A DNA stretch of 13,086 nucleotides from JANLYQ01 sp031365725 (GCA_031365725.1 JANLYQ010000028.1:1-13086), one strand, 5' to 3'; counted from the stretch's first letter, positions 1 to 7,753 are shown. Notes: generated by a model from the sequence alone, not told the origin. Program-made: numbers and translations.

Positions 1-1
1 C

Positions 2-379
2 CCCTGGTGCGGGGCACCCATCAGACACACCGACCACATCACCCCCCACGCCCAAGGCGGTGCCACCAGCGCCGCCAACGGCCAAGGACTCTGCGCCGCC
101 TGCAACTACGCCAAACAAGCCCCCGGCTGGCACACCACCCCCGCCCCCGGGCCGGACGGCGCCGGACACCGCGTCGACCTCACCACCCCCACCGGACACA
201 CCCACACCAGCCACCCACCCCCACTCCCCGGCACGCGACCACCCCGCGCGGACGATCAACCCGACGCACCACACGCACCCCAGGCACCGGACACGCCCGA
301 CCTCCCGCGCGCACCGGACGCACCGCCCCGCCTCAGCCGGATCGACCTCTGCTTCCGCGACCTTCTCGACGCCGCCTGA
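2..379 (+). CDS. HNH endonuclease, C-terminal part (DUF222/13E12-type), 5' end outside window
   Basis: Frame 2 is open from the window edge to a TGA at 377-379, giving 125 residues with no start inside the window. It begins with a Cys-rich HNH core: Cys3, then DHITPHAQGG (11-20), a conserved Asn near 26, GLCAACN (29-35) and a Lys at 38. This is the metal-binding beta-beta-alpha fold with Cys3/Cys31/Cys34 as likely structural zinc ligands and His12 as likely catalytic base. After about residue 45 the chain is low-complexity, rich in Pro, His, Thr and Asp, and ends in RLSRIDLCFRDLLDAA. Such HNH cores follow a DUF222 domain in the large actinobacterial 13E12 family, so the missing upstream part is probably DUF222 (inference). 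The family is multicopy and its role is unclear. Third codon positions are almost all C, unlike the G/C mix of neighbouring genes. It converges on the Mur-ligase-like gene across a 100-bp gap. Confidence 0.85.
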   Translation, partial: PWCGAPIRHTDHITPHAQGGATSAANGQGLCAACNYAKQAPGWHTTPAPGPDGAGHRVDLTTPTGHTHTSHPPPLPGTRPPRADDQPDAPHAPQAPDTPDLPRAPDAPPRLSRIDLCFRDLLDAA

Positions 380-479
380 GCAGGTCAGATGGTGGTGGCG
401 CCCCAACTCAGGCGACGACGACGCTGCTCCAAGCGCCAGCGACGTGGGGCCGGGTGCAGGTCCGCGCGACCTTCTCTTG

Positions 480-2225
480 TCAGAGTCCCCGAGTCCGCCT
501 GATCGCGGCCGAACGTGGGGGTGGCATCTGCTGGGTGGCGAGGACCCGTGACCGGACGTCATCGGCGCTCGCGACGACGGCGCCGATCCCGGCCAACCAA
601 GCGAAGACCTCCTCGCGCTCGGCGTGACACATGACCCCGACGACGTCACCCGGTGACGACGCGGCCACCATCGCCTGCAATCCGGCGAGCTCGGTGTCGT
701 AGACCACGACGCCCACGACGCCGACCGCCGCCGCACCGGCTGCGAGCAAGCCGGTGAGCTCGTCAGGAGGACGGCCGCGCAGGTACTTCTCCTTGTGCCC
801 GATGACCACCTGGTCGGCCCCGCGGGCTGCGATCTCGCCCACGCCGCGGATCAGGTCGTCCGACCGATCGCCCGGGGTCCCCATCACCAGCCGGACCGAG
901 GCCGCCGGTGCGCACAGGCCGCGCAGGACCGCCAGGAGCGCCACGACCCCCGCCTCGTTGTGCGCCAGGTCGACGACCACCATCACACCGTCGAGCAGGA
1001 AGACGTTCATCCGGCCCGGGTTGTCCTCGATGCCGGGGCGAAAGCTGCGCAAGCCCTCGGCGACGGCCTCCCGCGAGAGCCCGACACCGAGACCTGCTCC
1101 CACAGCGGCAAGTGCGTTCTCCACGTTGACCGTCGAGAGCCCGGACAGCGTCATCGGCACGTCGACGACCGGCAGCACCACCTCCGGCTCCCCCCGCGCG
1201 GACAACACCGTGATCGCACCGTCGATGAGGGTGACTGCGCGGCCGCCCGCATCGACGGCCGCCCGCAGCGCCGGTGACGACGAGTCACGGGAGAAGATGC
1301 AGACCTGCGCCCGCACCCCTAACCGCATGGCGAACGTGCGGGGGTCATCCCCGTTGAGCACGACCCAGCCCGAGGGTCGGGTGACCTTGGTGATGACCGC
1401 TTTGACCTCGGCGAGCTGGTCGACGGTGTCGATGCCCTGCATCCCCAGGTGGTCGGCGCTGACGTTGGTGACGACGGACACGTCGTTGTGCACCAGCCCG
1501 AGACCCCGCAGCAGGATGCCGCCGCGGGCGGTTTCAGTGACGGCCAGCTGTACCCGCGGGTCGTCGAGGACCCGCCCGGCGCCGGCGGGCCCGGAGTAGT
1601 CCCCGGACTCCACCATCTCCCCGTCGACATAGACCCCGTCGGTGGACGACCAACCCACGACCAGCCCGGCACATCGACCCATGCGCGCCACCATGCGCGA
1701 GGTCGTGGTCTTGCCGTTGGTGCCGGTCACCGCAACGACCGGCACGTGCGGCCGCCGGGTGACCGGCGGCTCTCCGGGCGCCGAGTCCAGCACCCGCTGT
1801 GCCGCCCGCGCCAGGGCGACAGCCCCGTCACCGGTGGGGAGAGCGTCCAGCACGTCGGCGACCGCGTTGCCCAACGCCTCGGCCCGGCCACGGCGACGCC
1901 ACGGGAACGCCACCACCGTGCGGTGCAGGTCGCTGGTCGCCCGGCTGCGCACCGCGAGCCGGGTCGTGCCCGACTCGCGCGCCACCCGGCGTACGACGGC
2001 AAGCACGACCCGCATCGCGAAGCGCTGACGCAGCCCGGTGCCGGGCGCCGCCGGCCGAGCCGCCGACAGACCCACGAGCGCAGCGACCGAGCGAGAGTCG
2101 GCCTCCGACAGCTCGAGCAGACCGGTGATGTCGAGCGTGAGCTTGACGGCAGCCCGGGGGAAGTACAGGTTCGCTCCGTCGAGCACCCGCAGCTCGACAA
2201 GTGACGGAGGTGGCGAGTCAGACAC
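480..2225 (-). CDS. Mur ligase family protein, cyanophycin-synthetase-like, no ATP-grasp domain
   Basis: 581 residues from a GTG start. Residues 1-150 begin LVELRVLDGANLYFPR, which resembles the N-terminal segment of CphA-type cyanophycin synthetases. The Mur ligase core follows: P-loop GTNGKTTT (168-175), ETARGGILLRG (231-241, the CphA signature), NVSADHLG (254-261), NGDDP (291-295), NVENALAA (367-374) and DLAHNEAG (419-426). The expected role is ATP-dependent formation of an amide bond between an amino acid and a carboxylate through an acyl-phosphate, in the cytoplasm; the substrate is unknown. Full CphA has an ATP-grasp domain between these parts, and it is absent here, so this is not a complete cyanophycin synthetase. 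The gene is last in a fabG-fabI operon, 9 nt after the fabI stop and in the same frame, with no visible Shine-Dalgarno; translation probably depends on coupling. MurC/D/E/F or FolC are less likely because the ETARGGIL and AHNEAG motifs point to CphA. Confidence 0.85.
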   Translation of the reverse strand: MSDSPPPSLVELRVLDGANLYFPRAAVKLTLDITGLLELSEADSRSVAALVGLSAARPAAPGTGLRQRFAMRVVLAVVRRVARESGTTRLAVRSRATSDLHRTVVAFPWRRRGRAEALGNAVADVLDALPTGDGAVALARAAQRVLDSAPGEPPVTRRPHVPVVAVTGTNGKTTTSRMVARMGRCAGLVVGWSSTDGVYVDGEMVESGDYSGPAGAGRVLDDPRVQLAVTETARGGILLRGLGLVHNDVSVVTNVSADHLGMQGIDTVDQLAEVKAVITKVTRPSGWVVLNGDDPRTFAMRLGVRAQVCIFSRDSSSPALRAAVDAGGRAVTLIDGAITVLSARGEPEVVLPVVDVPMTLSGLSTVNVENALAAVGAGLGVGLSREAVAEGLRSFRPGIEDNPGRMNVFLLDGVMVVVDLAHNEAGVVALLAVLRGLCAPAASVRLVMGTPGDRSDDLIRGVGEIAARGADQVVIGHKEKYLRGRPPDELTGLLAAGAAAVGVVGVVVYDTELAGLQAMVAASSPGDVVGVMCHAEREEVFAWLAGIGAVVASADDVRSRVLATQQMPPPRSAAIRRTRGL

Positions 2226-2234
2226 CGGTGTGTG

Positions 2235-3002
2235 CTACGCGCCCATGGCGTGCACGCCGCCGTCGACGTGCACGATCTCGCCGGTCGTGCGCGGGAACCA
2301 GTCCGACAGCAGGGCGACGCAGGCCCGGGCCGCCGGCTCGAAGTCGCTGATGTCCCACGCCAGCGGCGCCCGCGTCGACCACACCGACTCGAACTCCTCG
2401 AATCCCGGGATCGACTTGGCCGCTGTCGTCTTCAGCGGGCCGGCGGCGACGAGGTTGACCCGCACGTCGGAGGACCCGAGGTCGCGGGCGAGGTAGCGCG
2501 CCGTGGACTCGAAGGCCGCCTTCGCCACGCCCATCCAGTCGTACTTCGGCCAAGCCACGGTCGCATCGAACGTGAGCCCGACGACCGCACCGCCAGCTTG
2601 CATCAGCGGTAGGGCCGCGACCGACAACGCCTTCAGGCTGTACGCCGATATCTGCATCGCCGTGGCGACATCGGCCCACTCGGTGTTGAGGAAGTTGCCC
2701 CCCAGCGCAGCCTCCGGGGCGAAGCCGATCGAGTGCAGCACACCGTCGAGACCGTCGACGTGCTCACGCACCCGCTCGGCCAGAGCAGCAAAGTCCTCAG
2801 CGTTGCTGGCGTCCAGCTCGATCACCGGCGGCGTGCTGGGCAACCGCTTCGCGATCGTCTGGGTGATACGCATCGTGCGCCCGAAGGACGTGAGCACGAC
2901 CTCGGCGCCCTCCTGCTGCGCGACGCGCGCCACGTGGAACGCGATGGAAGAGTCCATCAGGACCCCGGTCACGAGGATGCGCTTGCCGTCGAGGATGCCC
3001 AT
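2235..3002 (-). CDS. fabI: Enoyl-[acyl-carrier-protein] reductase (NADH), InhA-like
   Basis: 255 residues, ATG start. It catalyses the last reductive step of the type II fatty-acid elongation cycle, converting trans-2-enoyl-ACP to acyl-ACP with NADH, in the cytoplasm. Visible signatures are GKRILVTGVLMDSSIAFH (6-23, divergent nucleotide-binding loop of FabI/InhA), a D64 in the adenine-binding strand, HSIGF (90-94), and the catalytic F145, Y154 and K161 (Y-x6-K), followed by NLVAAGPLKT (183-192). The overall match to mycobacterial InhA is strong; Ser91 sits at the position of InhA Ser94, the residue altered in isoniazid resistance. It is somewhat shorter than InhA (about 269 residues), mainly in the substrate loop after the AAGP motif. 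It lies 17 bp after fabG, with a purine-rich stretch (GGAAAGAGAG) upstream of the ATG, reproducing the mabA-inhA operon order. It is probably the target of triclosan- or isoniazid-type inhibitors (inference). Confidence 0.95.
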   Translation of the reverse strand: MGILDGKRILVTGVLMDSSIAFHVARVAQQEGAEVVLTSFGRTMRITQTIAKRLPSTPPVIELDASNAEDFAALAERVREHVDGLDGVLHSIGFAPEAALGGNFLNTEWADVATAMQISAYSLKALSVAALPLMQAGGAVVGLTFDATVAWPKYDWMGVAKAAFESTARYLARDLGSSDVRVNLVAAGPLKTTAAKSIPGFEEFESVWSTRAPLAWDISDFEPAARACVALLSDWFPRTTGEIVHVDGGVHAMGA

Positions 3003-3019
3003 GCAGCTTTCTCTCTTTC

Positions 3020-3739
3020 CTAGTGGCCCATGCCGAGTCCGCCGTCGACGGGGACGACAGCGCCGGTGACGTAGCCGGCATCAGGTCCAGCGAGGAACCG
3101 CACCACTCCGGCTACCTCTCCGGCTGCGGCGAACCGGCCGAGCGGAATCTGGCCCTGGTAGGTCTTCTGCAAGTCCTCCGGCAGACCGGCCGTCATGTCC
3201 GTCTCGACGAACCCCGGCGCCACCACGTTGACCGTGATGCCGCGGGAGCCGATCTCTCGTGCCAGCGACCTGGCAAGACCGACGAGTCCCGCCTTGGACG
3301 CGGCGTAGTTGGTCTGGCCCGCCGACCCGGTCAGGCCGACCACCGAGGAGATGAACACGATGCGACCGCGACGCAGCCGCAGCATGCCCTTGGATGCGCG
3401 TTTGGCGACGCGCCACGACCCGGTGAGGTTGGTGTCGAGCACCGTCGCAAAGTCGTCCTCAGACATCCGCATGATGAGCTGGTCGCGGGTGACGCCCGCG
3501 TTGGCGACGAGGACCTCGACCGGCCCCTGCGCAGCCTCCACCTCGTCGAACGCCGCGTCGACCGACGCCGGGTCGGTGACGTCGCAGCGCACCCCGGTCA
3601 GGCCCTCGGGTGGCTCGCCGGAGCGATAGGTCACCGTCACGCGTTCACCCGCGTCGACGAAGGCACGGGCGATGGCCAACCCGATGCCGCGGTTTCCTCC
3701 CGTGACCAGCACGGATCGTCCGGTCGTCTCCTCGCTCAC
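3020..3739 (-). CDS. fabG: 3-oxoacyl-[acyl-carrier-protein] reductase (MabA-like)
   Basis: 239 residues from a GTG at 3739. It is an NADPH-dependent short-chain dehydrogenase that reduces 3-oxoacyl-ACP to 3-hydroxyacyl-ACP. The classical SDR motifs are all present: TGGNRGIG (13-20), NAG (80-82), N104, S132, Y145 and K149 (Y-x3-K), NVVAPGFVETDM (171-182) and a C-terminal VDGGLGMGH. The start was chosen because homology begins just before GRSVLVTGG; the frame stays open 57 codons further upstream, but that extension runs through the divergent promoter and into the quinone reductase gene and has no family support. No Shine-Dalgarno is seen. A TAGCGT hexamer lies 7 nt before the GTG, which fits leaderless transcription. 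It is first in the fabG-fabI-Mur-ligase operon and divergent from the quinone reductase gene, 52 bp away. Placement next to an InhA-like FabI makes the fatty-acid role much more likely than a generic SDR. Confidence 0.93.
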   Translation of the reverse strand: MSEETTGRSVLVTGGNRGIGLAIARAFVDAGERVTVTYRSGEPPEGLTGVRCDVTDPASVDAAFDEVEAAQGPVEVLVANAGVTRDQLIMRMSEDDFATVLDTNLTGSWRVAKRASKGMLRLRRGRIVFISSVVGLTGSAGQTNYAASKAGLVGLARSLAREIGSRGITVNVVAPGFVETDMTAGLPEDLQKTYQGQIPLGRFAAAGEVAGVVRFLAGPDAGYVTGAVVPVDGGLGMGH

Positions 3740-3746
3740 GGCGGCG

Positions 3747-3752
3747 ACGCTA
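3747..3752 (-). promoter_or_regulatory. Putative -10 element of fabG operon (leaderless)
   Basis: Reading the minus strand, TAGCGT matches the actinobacterial -10 consensus TANNNT and is followed by exactly 7 nt before the GTG start of fabG, so transcription would begin at or next to the start codon. No -35 hexamer resembling TTGACA is visible at the usual spacing, and no Shine-Dalgarno competes with this reading. Confidence 0.55.
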
Positions 3753-3778
3753 TCGGTCCTGGTCGGCAGGCGGGGGGT

Positions 3779-3784
3779 TAGGGT
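3779..3784 (+). promoter_or_regulatory. Putative -10 element of quinone reductase gene (leaderless)
   Basis: TAGGGT matches TANNNT and lies 7 nt before the GTG at 3792, mirroring the fabG promoter on the other strand. The two -10 boxes are 26 bp apart, so each -35 region would fall in the other promoter's spacer. Confidence 0.55.
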
Positions 3785-3791
3785 CTGTCCG

Positions 3792-4757
3792 GTGCGCGCG
3801 GTCCAGGTCAGTGAGTTCGGAGGTCCCGAGGTCCTCCACGTGGTCGACCTGCCCGATCCGACGCCGCGAGACGGGCTGCGGCTGATCGAGGTCAGCGCGG
3901 CGGGGGTCAACTACGCCGACCTCCACCAGACGGCCGACGACTACCTCGCGCCTCAGACGCTGCCGTTCGTCCCGGGCGCCGAGGTGGTCGGCGCCGATGC
4001 CGACGGCCGGCGAGTGGTTGCGCTGGTGCAGGGCGGCTACGCCGAGAAGGTCCTCGCCCACCCGGCCACCACGTTCGCGGTGCCCGACGGCGTGGACGAC
4101 ACCACCGCCCTTGCGGTGGTCCTGCAGGGCACCACCGCGTGGCACCTGCTGCGCACCTGCACCCGCATGTCCCAGGGCGAGACCGTCGTGGTGCACGCCG
4201 CTGCCGGCGGTGTGGGGACGCTGGCCGTCCAGCTGGCCCGGGCCTGGGGAGCCGGGCGCATCATCGCCACCGCGTCCAGCCCGGACAAGCGCGATCTCGC
4301 CGTCAGCCTCGGCGCCGATGTGGCTCTCGACCCGGGCGCAGCGACCGGTGACCCCGACGACCTGCGCGACGCGCTGCTCGCGGCCAATGACGGCAGGCCG
4401 GTCGACATCGTCCTGGACATGACCGGCGGCCGGGTCTTCGACGCGTCCTTTGCTGCGCTTGCGCCGTTCGGTCGTCTGGTGACCTACGGTCTCGCCTCCC
4501 GGGTGCCACCGACCCCCGTGTCGGCCGGGGCGCTGATGTCGACGTCCCGTTCGGTGTCGGGCTTCTGGCTCACCCACGCGACTCGCTTGTCCGGCGGCCT
4601 CGCGCCGGTCGTCGAGGAGCTGCTCGCCCTGCACGCGGCCGGCTCACTGTCCGCGGTGGCCGGTGGTCGCTATCCGTTGGCCGACGCGCGTCGGGCTCAC
4701 GTTGACCTTGCTGCCCGGCGTACGACGGGAAAGCTCGTGCTGGACATCCACGCCTGA
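3792..4757 (+). CDS. Zinc-independent NADPH:quinone oxidoreductase-like (MDR superfamily)
   Basis: 321 residues. It belongs to the medium-chain dehydrogenase/reductase superfamily, quinone oxidoreductase branch. The N-terminal GroES-like domain starts RAVQVSEFGGPEVLHVVD, with GVNYADLHQ (38-46) and PFVPGAEVVG (58-67); the Rossmann domain has AAAGGVGTLAVQLAR (136-150) as the NADPH-binding glycine motif, followed by GADVALD. Cys/His zinc ligands of alcohol dehydrogenases are absent, which supports QOR rather than ADH. The C-terminal RRTTGKLVLDI is typical of QORs. It probably reduces quinones or enones with NADPH in the cytoplasm; the physiological substrate cannot be read from sequence. The GTG at 3792 was chosen because the QOR N-terminus starts there; the frame is open 40 codons further up, but that part is the divergent promoter and fabG antisense. 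tldD follows after 48 bp and could be co-transcribed. Confidence 0.88.
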   Translation: MRAVQVSEFGGPEVLHVVDLPDPTPRDGLRLIEVSAAGVNYADLHQTADDYLAPQTLPFVPGAEVVGADADGRRVVALVQGGYAEKVLAHPATTFAVPDGVDDTTALAVVLQGTTAWHLLRTCTRMSQGETVVVHAAAGGVGTLAVQLARAWGAGRIIATASSPDKRDLAVSLGADVALDPGAATGDPDDLRDALLAANDGRPVDIVLDMTGGRVFDASFAALAPFGRLVTYGLASRVPPTPVSAGALMSTSRSVSGFWLTHATRLSGGLAPVVEELLALHAAGSLSAVAGGRYPLADARRAHVDLAARRTTGKLVLDIHA

Positions 4758-4805
4758 CAAGTCTTGTGACCACCACATCGCCCACGACCAGTTCCAGGAG
4801 ACACC

Positions 4806-6311
4806 GTGCCTGACATCGACGCGGCCTTCACCGCACTGCCGTTACGGCAGCTTGCTGATGCCGCGCTCAGCCGGGCGCGCGCTCTGGGCGCCGAGCACGC
4901 CGACATCCGGGTCGAGCGCATCCGCGACGCGCATCTGAGCCTGCATGACGCACGCCTCGACGGATCGCGCGACGGCGAGGACATCGGCTTCGCCGTGCGC
5001 GTTCTGCACGAGGGCTCGTGGGGATTCGCCTCCCACATCGACCTCACACCGGAGTCCGCGCAGCGGGTCGCCGAGCAGGCCGTCGAAGTCGCCAAGGTGA
5101 GCCGCCCGCTGTCGACGCAGCGGGTCGAGCTTGCTGACGAACCGTCGTACGGCGAGGTGACCTGGGTGTCGCCCTACGACATCGACCCGTTCTCGGTACC
5201 CGACGCCGACAAGGTGACGCTGCTGGCCGACTGGAGCGCGGGTCTGCTTGCGCACGACGTGGTCGCCCACGCCGACGCGTCGGCGCACTGGGTCATGGAG
5301 AACAAGTTCTTTGCCGACCTGTCCGGCACGACCTCGACCCAGCAACGGGTGCGGATCCAGTGTCAGCTGGAGGCGGTCGGCACCGACAAGGAGTCCGGCC
5401 GCTTCGACACGATGCGCACGCTGGCGGCTCCGACGGCGCGCGGCTGGGAGTACCTCACCGGCACCGGCCACGACTGGGCGTCCGAGCTGGACGAGCTGCC
5501 CGAGCATCTCGCCGACAAGCTGGGCGCGCCCTCGGTAGATGGCGGTGACTACGACCTCGTCATCGACCCCACGAACCTGTTCCTCACCATCCATGAGTCG
5601 ATCGGGCATGCCACCGAGCTGGACCGGGCGCTGGGCTATGAGGCCAACTACGCCGGTACGTCGTTCGCGACCTTCGACCAGCTCGGCACGTTGGCCTATG
5701 GCTCACCGGTCATGAACGTCACCGGTGACCGGGTGGCCGAGCACGGCCTGGCCAGCATCGGCTGGGACGACGAGGGCGTGGCTGGTCAGCAGTGGGACAT
5801 CGTCAAGGACGGCACCCTCGTCGGCTACCAGATGGATCGCGCGATGGCCCGGCTCAAGGGACTTGGCCGGTCCAACGGCTGCGCGTTCGCCGACTCGGCC
5901 GGACACGTCCCGATGCAGCGGATGGCCAACGTGTCACTGCAACCCGCCGCTGGCGGCCCGTCGACGGACGACCTGATCTCGCGGGTCGAGCGCGGCATCT
6001 ACGTCGTCGGCGACAAGAGCTGGTCCATCGACATGCAGCGCTACAACTTCCAGTTCACCGGCCAGCGGTTCTTCCGCATCGACAACGGTGCCCTTGCGGG
6101 TCAGCTGCGCGACGTTGCCTACCAGGCGACGACCACCGACTTCTGGGGCGCGCTCGAGGCCGTCGGCGGTCCGCAGACCTACCGGCTCGGGGGCGCCTTC
6201 AACTGCGGCAAGGGCCAGCCCGGGCAGGTTGCGGCCGTGAGTCACGGCTGCCCGACGACTCTGTTCCGCGGCATCAGGATCCTCAACACCCAGGCGGAGG
6301 CAGGGCGATGA
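4806..6311 (+). CDS. tldD: TldD-family metallopeptidase subunit
   Basis: 501 residues, GTG start with a good Shine-Dalgarno (AGGAG, 4796-4800, 5 nt before the start). TldD is the catalytic half of the TldD/TldE heterodimeric zinc peptidase, which degrades or matures small unfolded peptides inside the cell; in E. coli it matures microcin B17 and degrades CcdA. The zinc site HESIGH (HExxxH, 263-268) is intact, and the third ligand region is present as NCGKGQPG with Cys467 in the C-terminal part. The N-terminal helical region (10-100) and long beta-rich C-terminal half match the family, and the length is close to the E. coli protein (about 480). The downstream gene overlaps by four bases (ATGA), as expected for two subunits of one complex made in equal amounts. 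No peptide precursor gene is visible nearby, so the substrate is unknown. Confidence 0.92.
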   Translation: MPDIDAAFTALPLRQLADAALSRARALGAEHADIRVERIRDAHLSLHDARLDGSRDGEDIGFAVRVLHEGSWGFASHIDLTPESAQRVAEQAVEVAKVSRPLSTQRVELADEPSYGEVTWVSPYDIDPFSVPDADKVTLLADWSAGLLAHDVVAHADASAHWVMENKFFADLSGTTSTQQRVRIQCQLEAVGTDKESGRFDTMRTLAAPTARGWEYLTGTGHDWASELDELPEHLADKLGAPSVDGGDYDLVIDPTNLFLTIHESIGHATELDRALGYEANYAGTSFATFDQLGTLAYGSPVMNVTGDRVAEHGLASIGWDDEGVAGQQWDIVKDGTLVGYQMDRAMARLKGLGRSNGCAFADSAGHVPMQRMANVSLQPAAGGPSTDDLISRVERGIYVVGDKSWSIDMQRYNFQFTGQRFFRIDNGALAGQLRDVAYQATTTDFWGALEAVGGPQTYRLGGAFNCGKGQPGQVAAVSHGCPTTLFRGIRILNTQAEAGR

Positions 6312-7747
6312 GCACCGGCACCAGCACGACGGCGGCAACCACCCAGGACGTCGTCGAGCGAGCGCTCGAGGCCTCCACCAGTGACGGCCTCGTGGTCCTG
6401 GCGCAAGAGTCCAGCGAGGCCAACCTGCGCTGGGCCGCCAACACGTTGACCACCAACGGTGTCATGCGCGGCCGGTCGCTCACTGTCATCGCCACGGTCG
6501 GCGGCAACGAAGGCACCGCCACCGGTGTCGTGTCCCGCAGCAACGTCGGCCTCGATCAGATCGAGGCGCTGGTCCGCGCCGCCGAAGAGGCCGCGCGCAC
6601 CAGTCGGTCCGCCGAGGACGCGCGGCCGCTGGTCACCCCCGAGCAGGTCAGCACCGGGTCCGATGCGGTGGCCGCTGCCGTCGCCTCGTGGTCCGACGCG
6701 CCGGCCGAGACCTCGATCAGCGTCTTCTCCCAGCTGGCCTCGACCTTGGGCGAGGTCTTCCTCGACGCGCGGGCCGCCGGTCGTGAGCTGTTCGGCTTCG
6801 CCGAGCACCAGGTGGAGACGTCCTACCTCGCCACGTCGACGGGCGTACGGGTGCGCCACGCGCAACCCACCGGTCGCATCGAGGTCACCGGCAAGACCGC
6901 CGACTGGTCGCGGTCCTCGTGGGTCGGTCAGAGCACCCGCGACTTCTCCGACGTGGACATGACCGCGGTCGACACCGAGCTGACCCAGCGACTGTCCTGG
7001 GCCGCACGACGGGTCGACCTGGATGCCGGCCGATACGAGGCTCTGCTGCCGCCGAGCGCCGTCGCGGACCTGATGGCCTTCGTCTACTGGACAGCTGTCG
7101 CTCGCGACGCCGACGACGGTCGCACCGTGTTCAGCCGGCAGGGTGGGGGCACCCGGGTGGGAGAGCAGCTGTCCGGCAAGCCGCTGCGCGTGTGGAGCGA
7201 TCCGGCTGCCCCCGGCCTCGAGTGCGCGCCGGTCGTCATGGCGGCGACATCCGGCTCCTCGCAGTCGGTCTTCGACAACGGTCTGCCGCTCGAGCCGACC
7301 GACTGGCTGCGCGAGGGCGACCTCACCGCCCTGATCCAGACCCGGCACTCGGCCGAGATGACGGGGCTGCCCGTCACTCCTGGCGTCGACAACTTGCTGA
7401 TGAGCTCGTCCGATGCGACCCGCGACCTGGCGGCGATGGTCGGCGACACCCAGCGGGGTCTGTTGCTCACCTGCCTGTGGTACATCCGCGAGGTCGACCC
7501 GCAGACGTTGCTGCTCACCGGCCTGACCCGCGATGGGGTCTATCTCGTCGAGGGCGGCGAGGTCGTCGCCGAGGTCAACAACTTCCGCTTCAACGAGAGC
7601 CCGGTCGACATGCTCGGTCGGCTCACCGAGCTCGGTCTGCCGGAGCGCACGCTGGCCCGGGAGTTCGGTGACTACTTCACGCGTACGTCGATGCCGGCGT
7701 GGCGCGTCGGCGACTTCAACATGTCGTCGGTGAGCAAAGCCAGCTGA
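6308..7747 (+). CDS. pmbA: TldE/PmbA-family peptidase partner subunit
   Basis: 479 residues, ATG at 6308 overlapping the tldD stop (ATGA), with GGAGG at 6296-6300 seven nt upstream. The frame is open further back inside tldD, but that extension is a shadow of tldD. This is the non-catalytic TldE half: it shares the TldD fold but has no HExxxH motif anywhere, as in other PmbA proteins. Recognisable segments are NLRWAANTLTTNG (39-51), TGLPVTPGVDNLLM in the C-terminal half, LLTCLWYIREVDPQTLLLTG, and VNNFRFNESPVDML (423-436). It forms the heterodimer that channels peptide substrates to the TldD active site. Its stop codon lies only 6 bp from the stop of the convergent dodecin gene, so no separate terminator fits between them. 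Confidence 0.92.
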   Translation: MSTGTSTTAATTQDVVERALEASTSDGLVVLAQESSEANLRWAANTLTTNGVMRGRSLTVIATVGGNEGTATGVVSRSNVGLDQIEALVRAAEEAARTSRSAEDARPLVTPEQVSTGSDAVAAAVASWSDAPAETSISVFSQLASTLGEVFLDARAAGRELFGFAEHQVETSYLATSTGVRVRHAQPTGRIEVTGKTADWSRSSWVGQSTRDFSDVDMTAVDTELTQRLSWAARRVDLDAGRYEALLPPSAVADLMAFVYWTAVARDADDGRTVFSRQGGGTRVGEQLSGKPLRVWSDPAAPGLECAPVVMAATSGSSQSVFDNGLPLEPTDWLREGDLTALIQTRHSAEMTGLPVTPGVDNLLMSSSDATRDLAAMVGDTQRGLLLTCLWYIREVDPQTLLLTGLTRDGVYLVEGGEVVAEVNNFRFNESPVDMLGRLTELGLPERTLAREFGDYFTRTSMPAWRVGDFNMSSVSKAS

Positions 7748-7753
7748 GACTGG

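Noticed and set aside
380..479. Terminator between the HNH gene and the Mur-ligase gene
   Set aside because: Only a 6-bp TGGCGC/GCGCCA pair with a 31-nt loop (396-438); too weak to call.
7..627. Plus-strand ORFs at 7-627 and 60-551
   Set aside because: Both are out of frame with the HNH core at 2-379; they translate to Pro/Arg/Thr-rich low-complexity sequence without motifs and run into the Mur-ligase gene antisense.
754..2204. Long plus-strand ORFs antisense to the Mur-ligase-like gene
   Set aside because: Shadows caused by high GC; no domain motifs, while the minus strand carries a complete set of Mur/CphA signatures.
3750..4634. 294-codon minus-strand ORF antisense to the quinone reductase
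   Set aside because: Composition is Arg/Gly/His-rich without motifs; the plus strand encodes a full QOR.
6242..7348. 368-codon minus-strand ORF antisense to pmbA
   Set aside because: No recognisable family; the start/stop-coupled pmbA on the plus strand explains the region.
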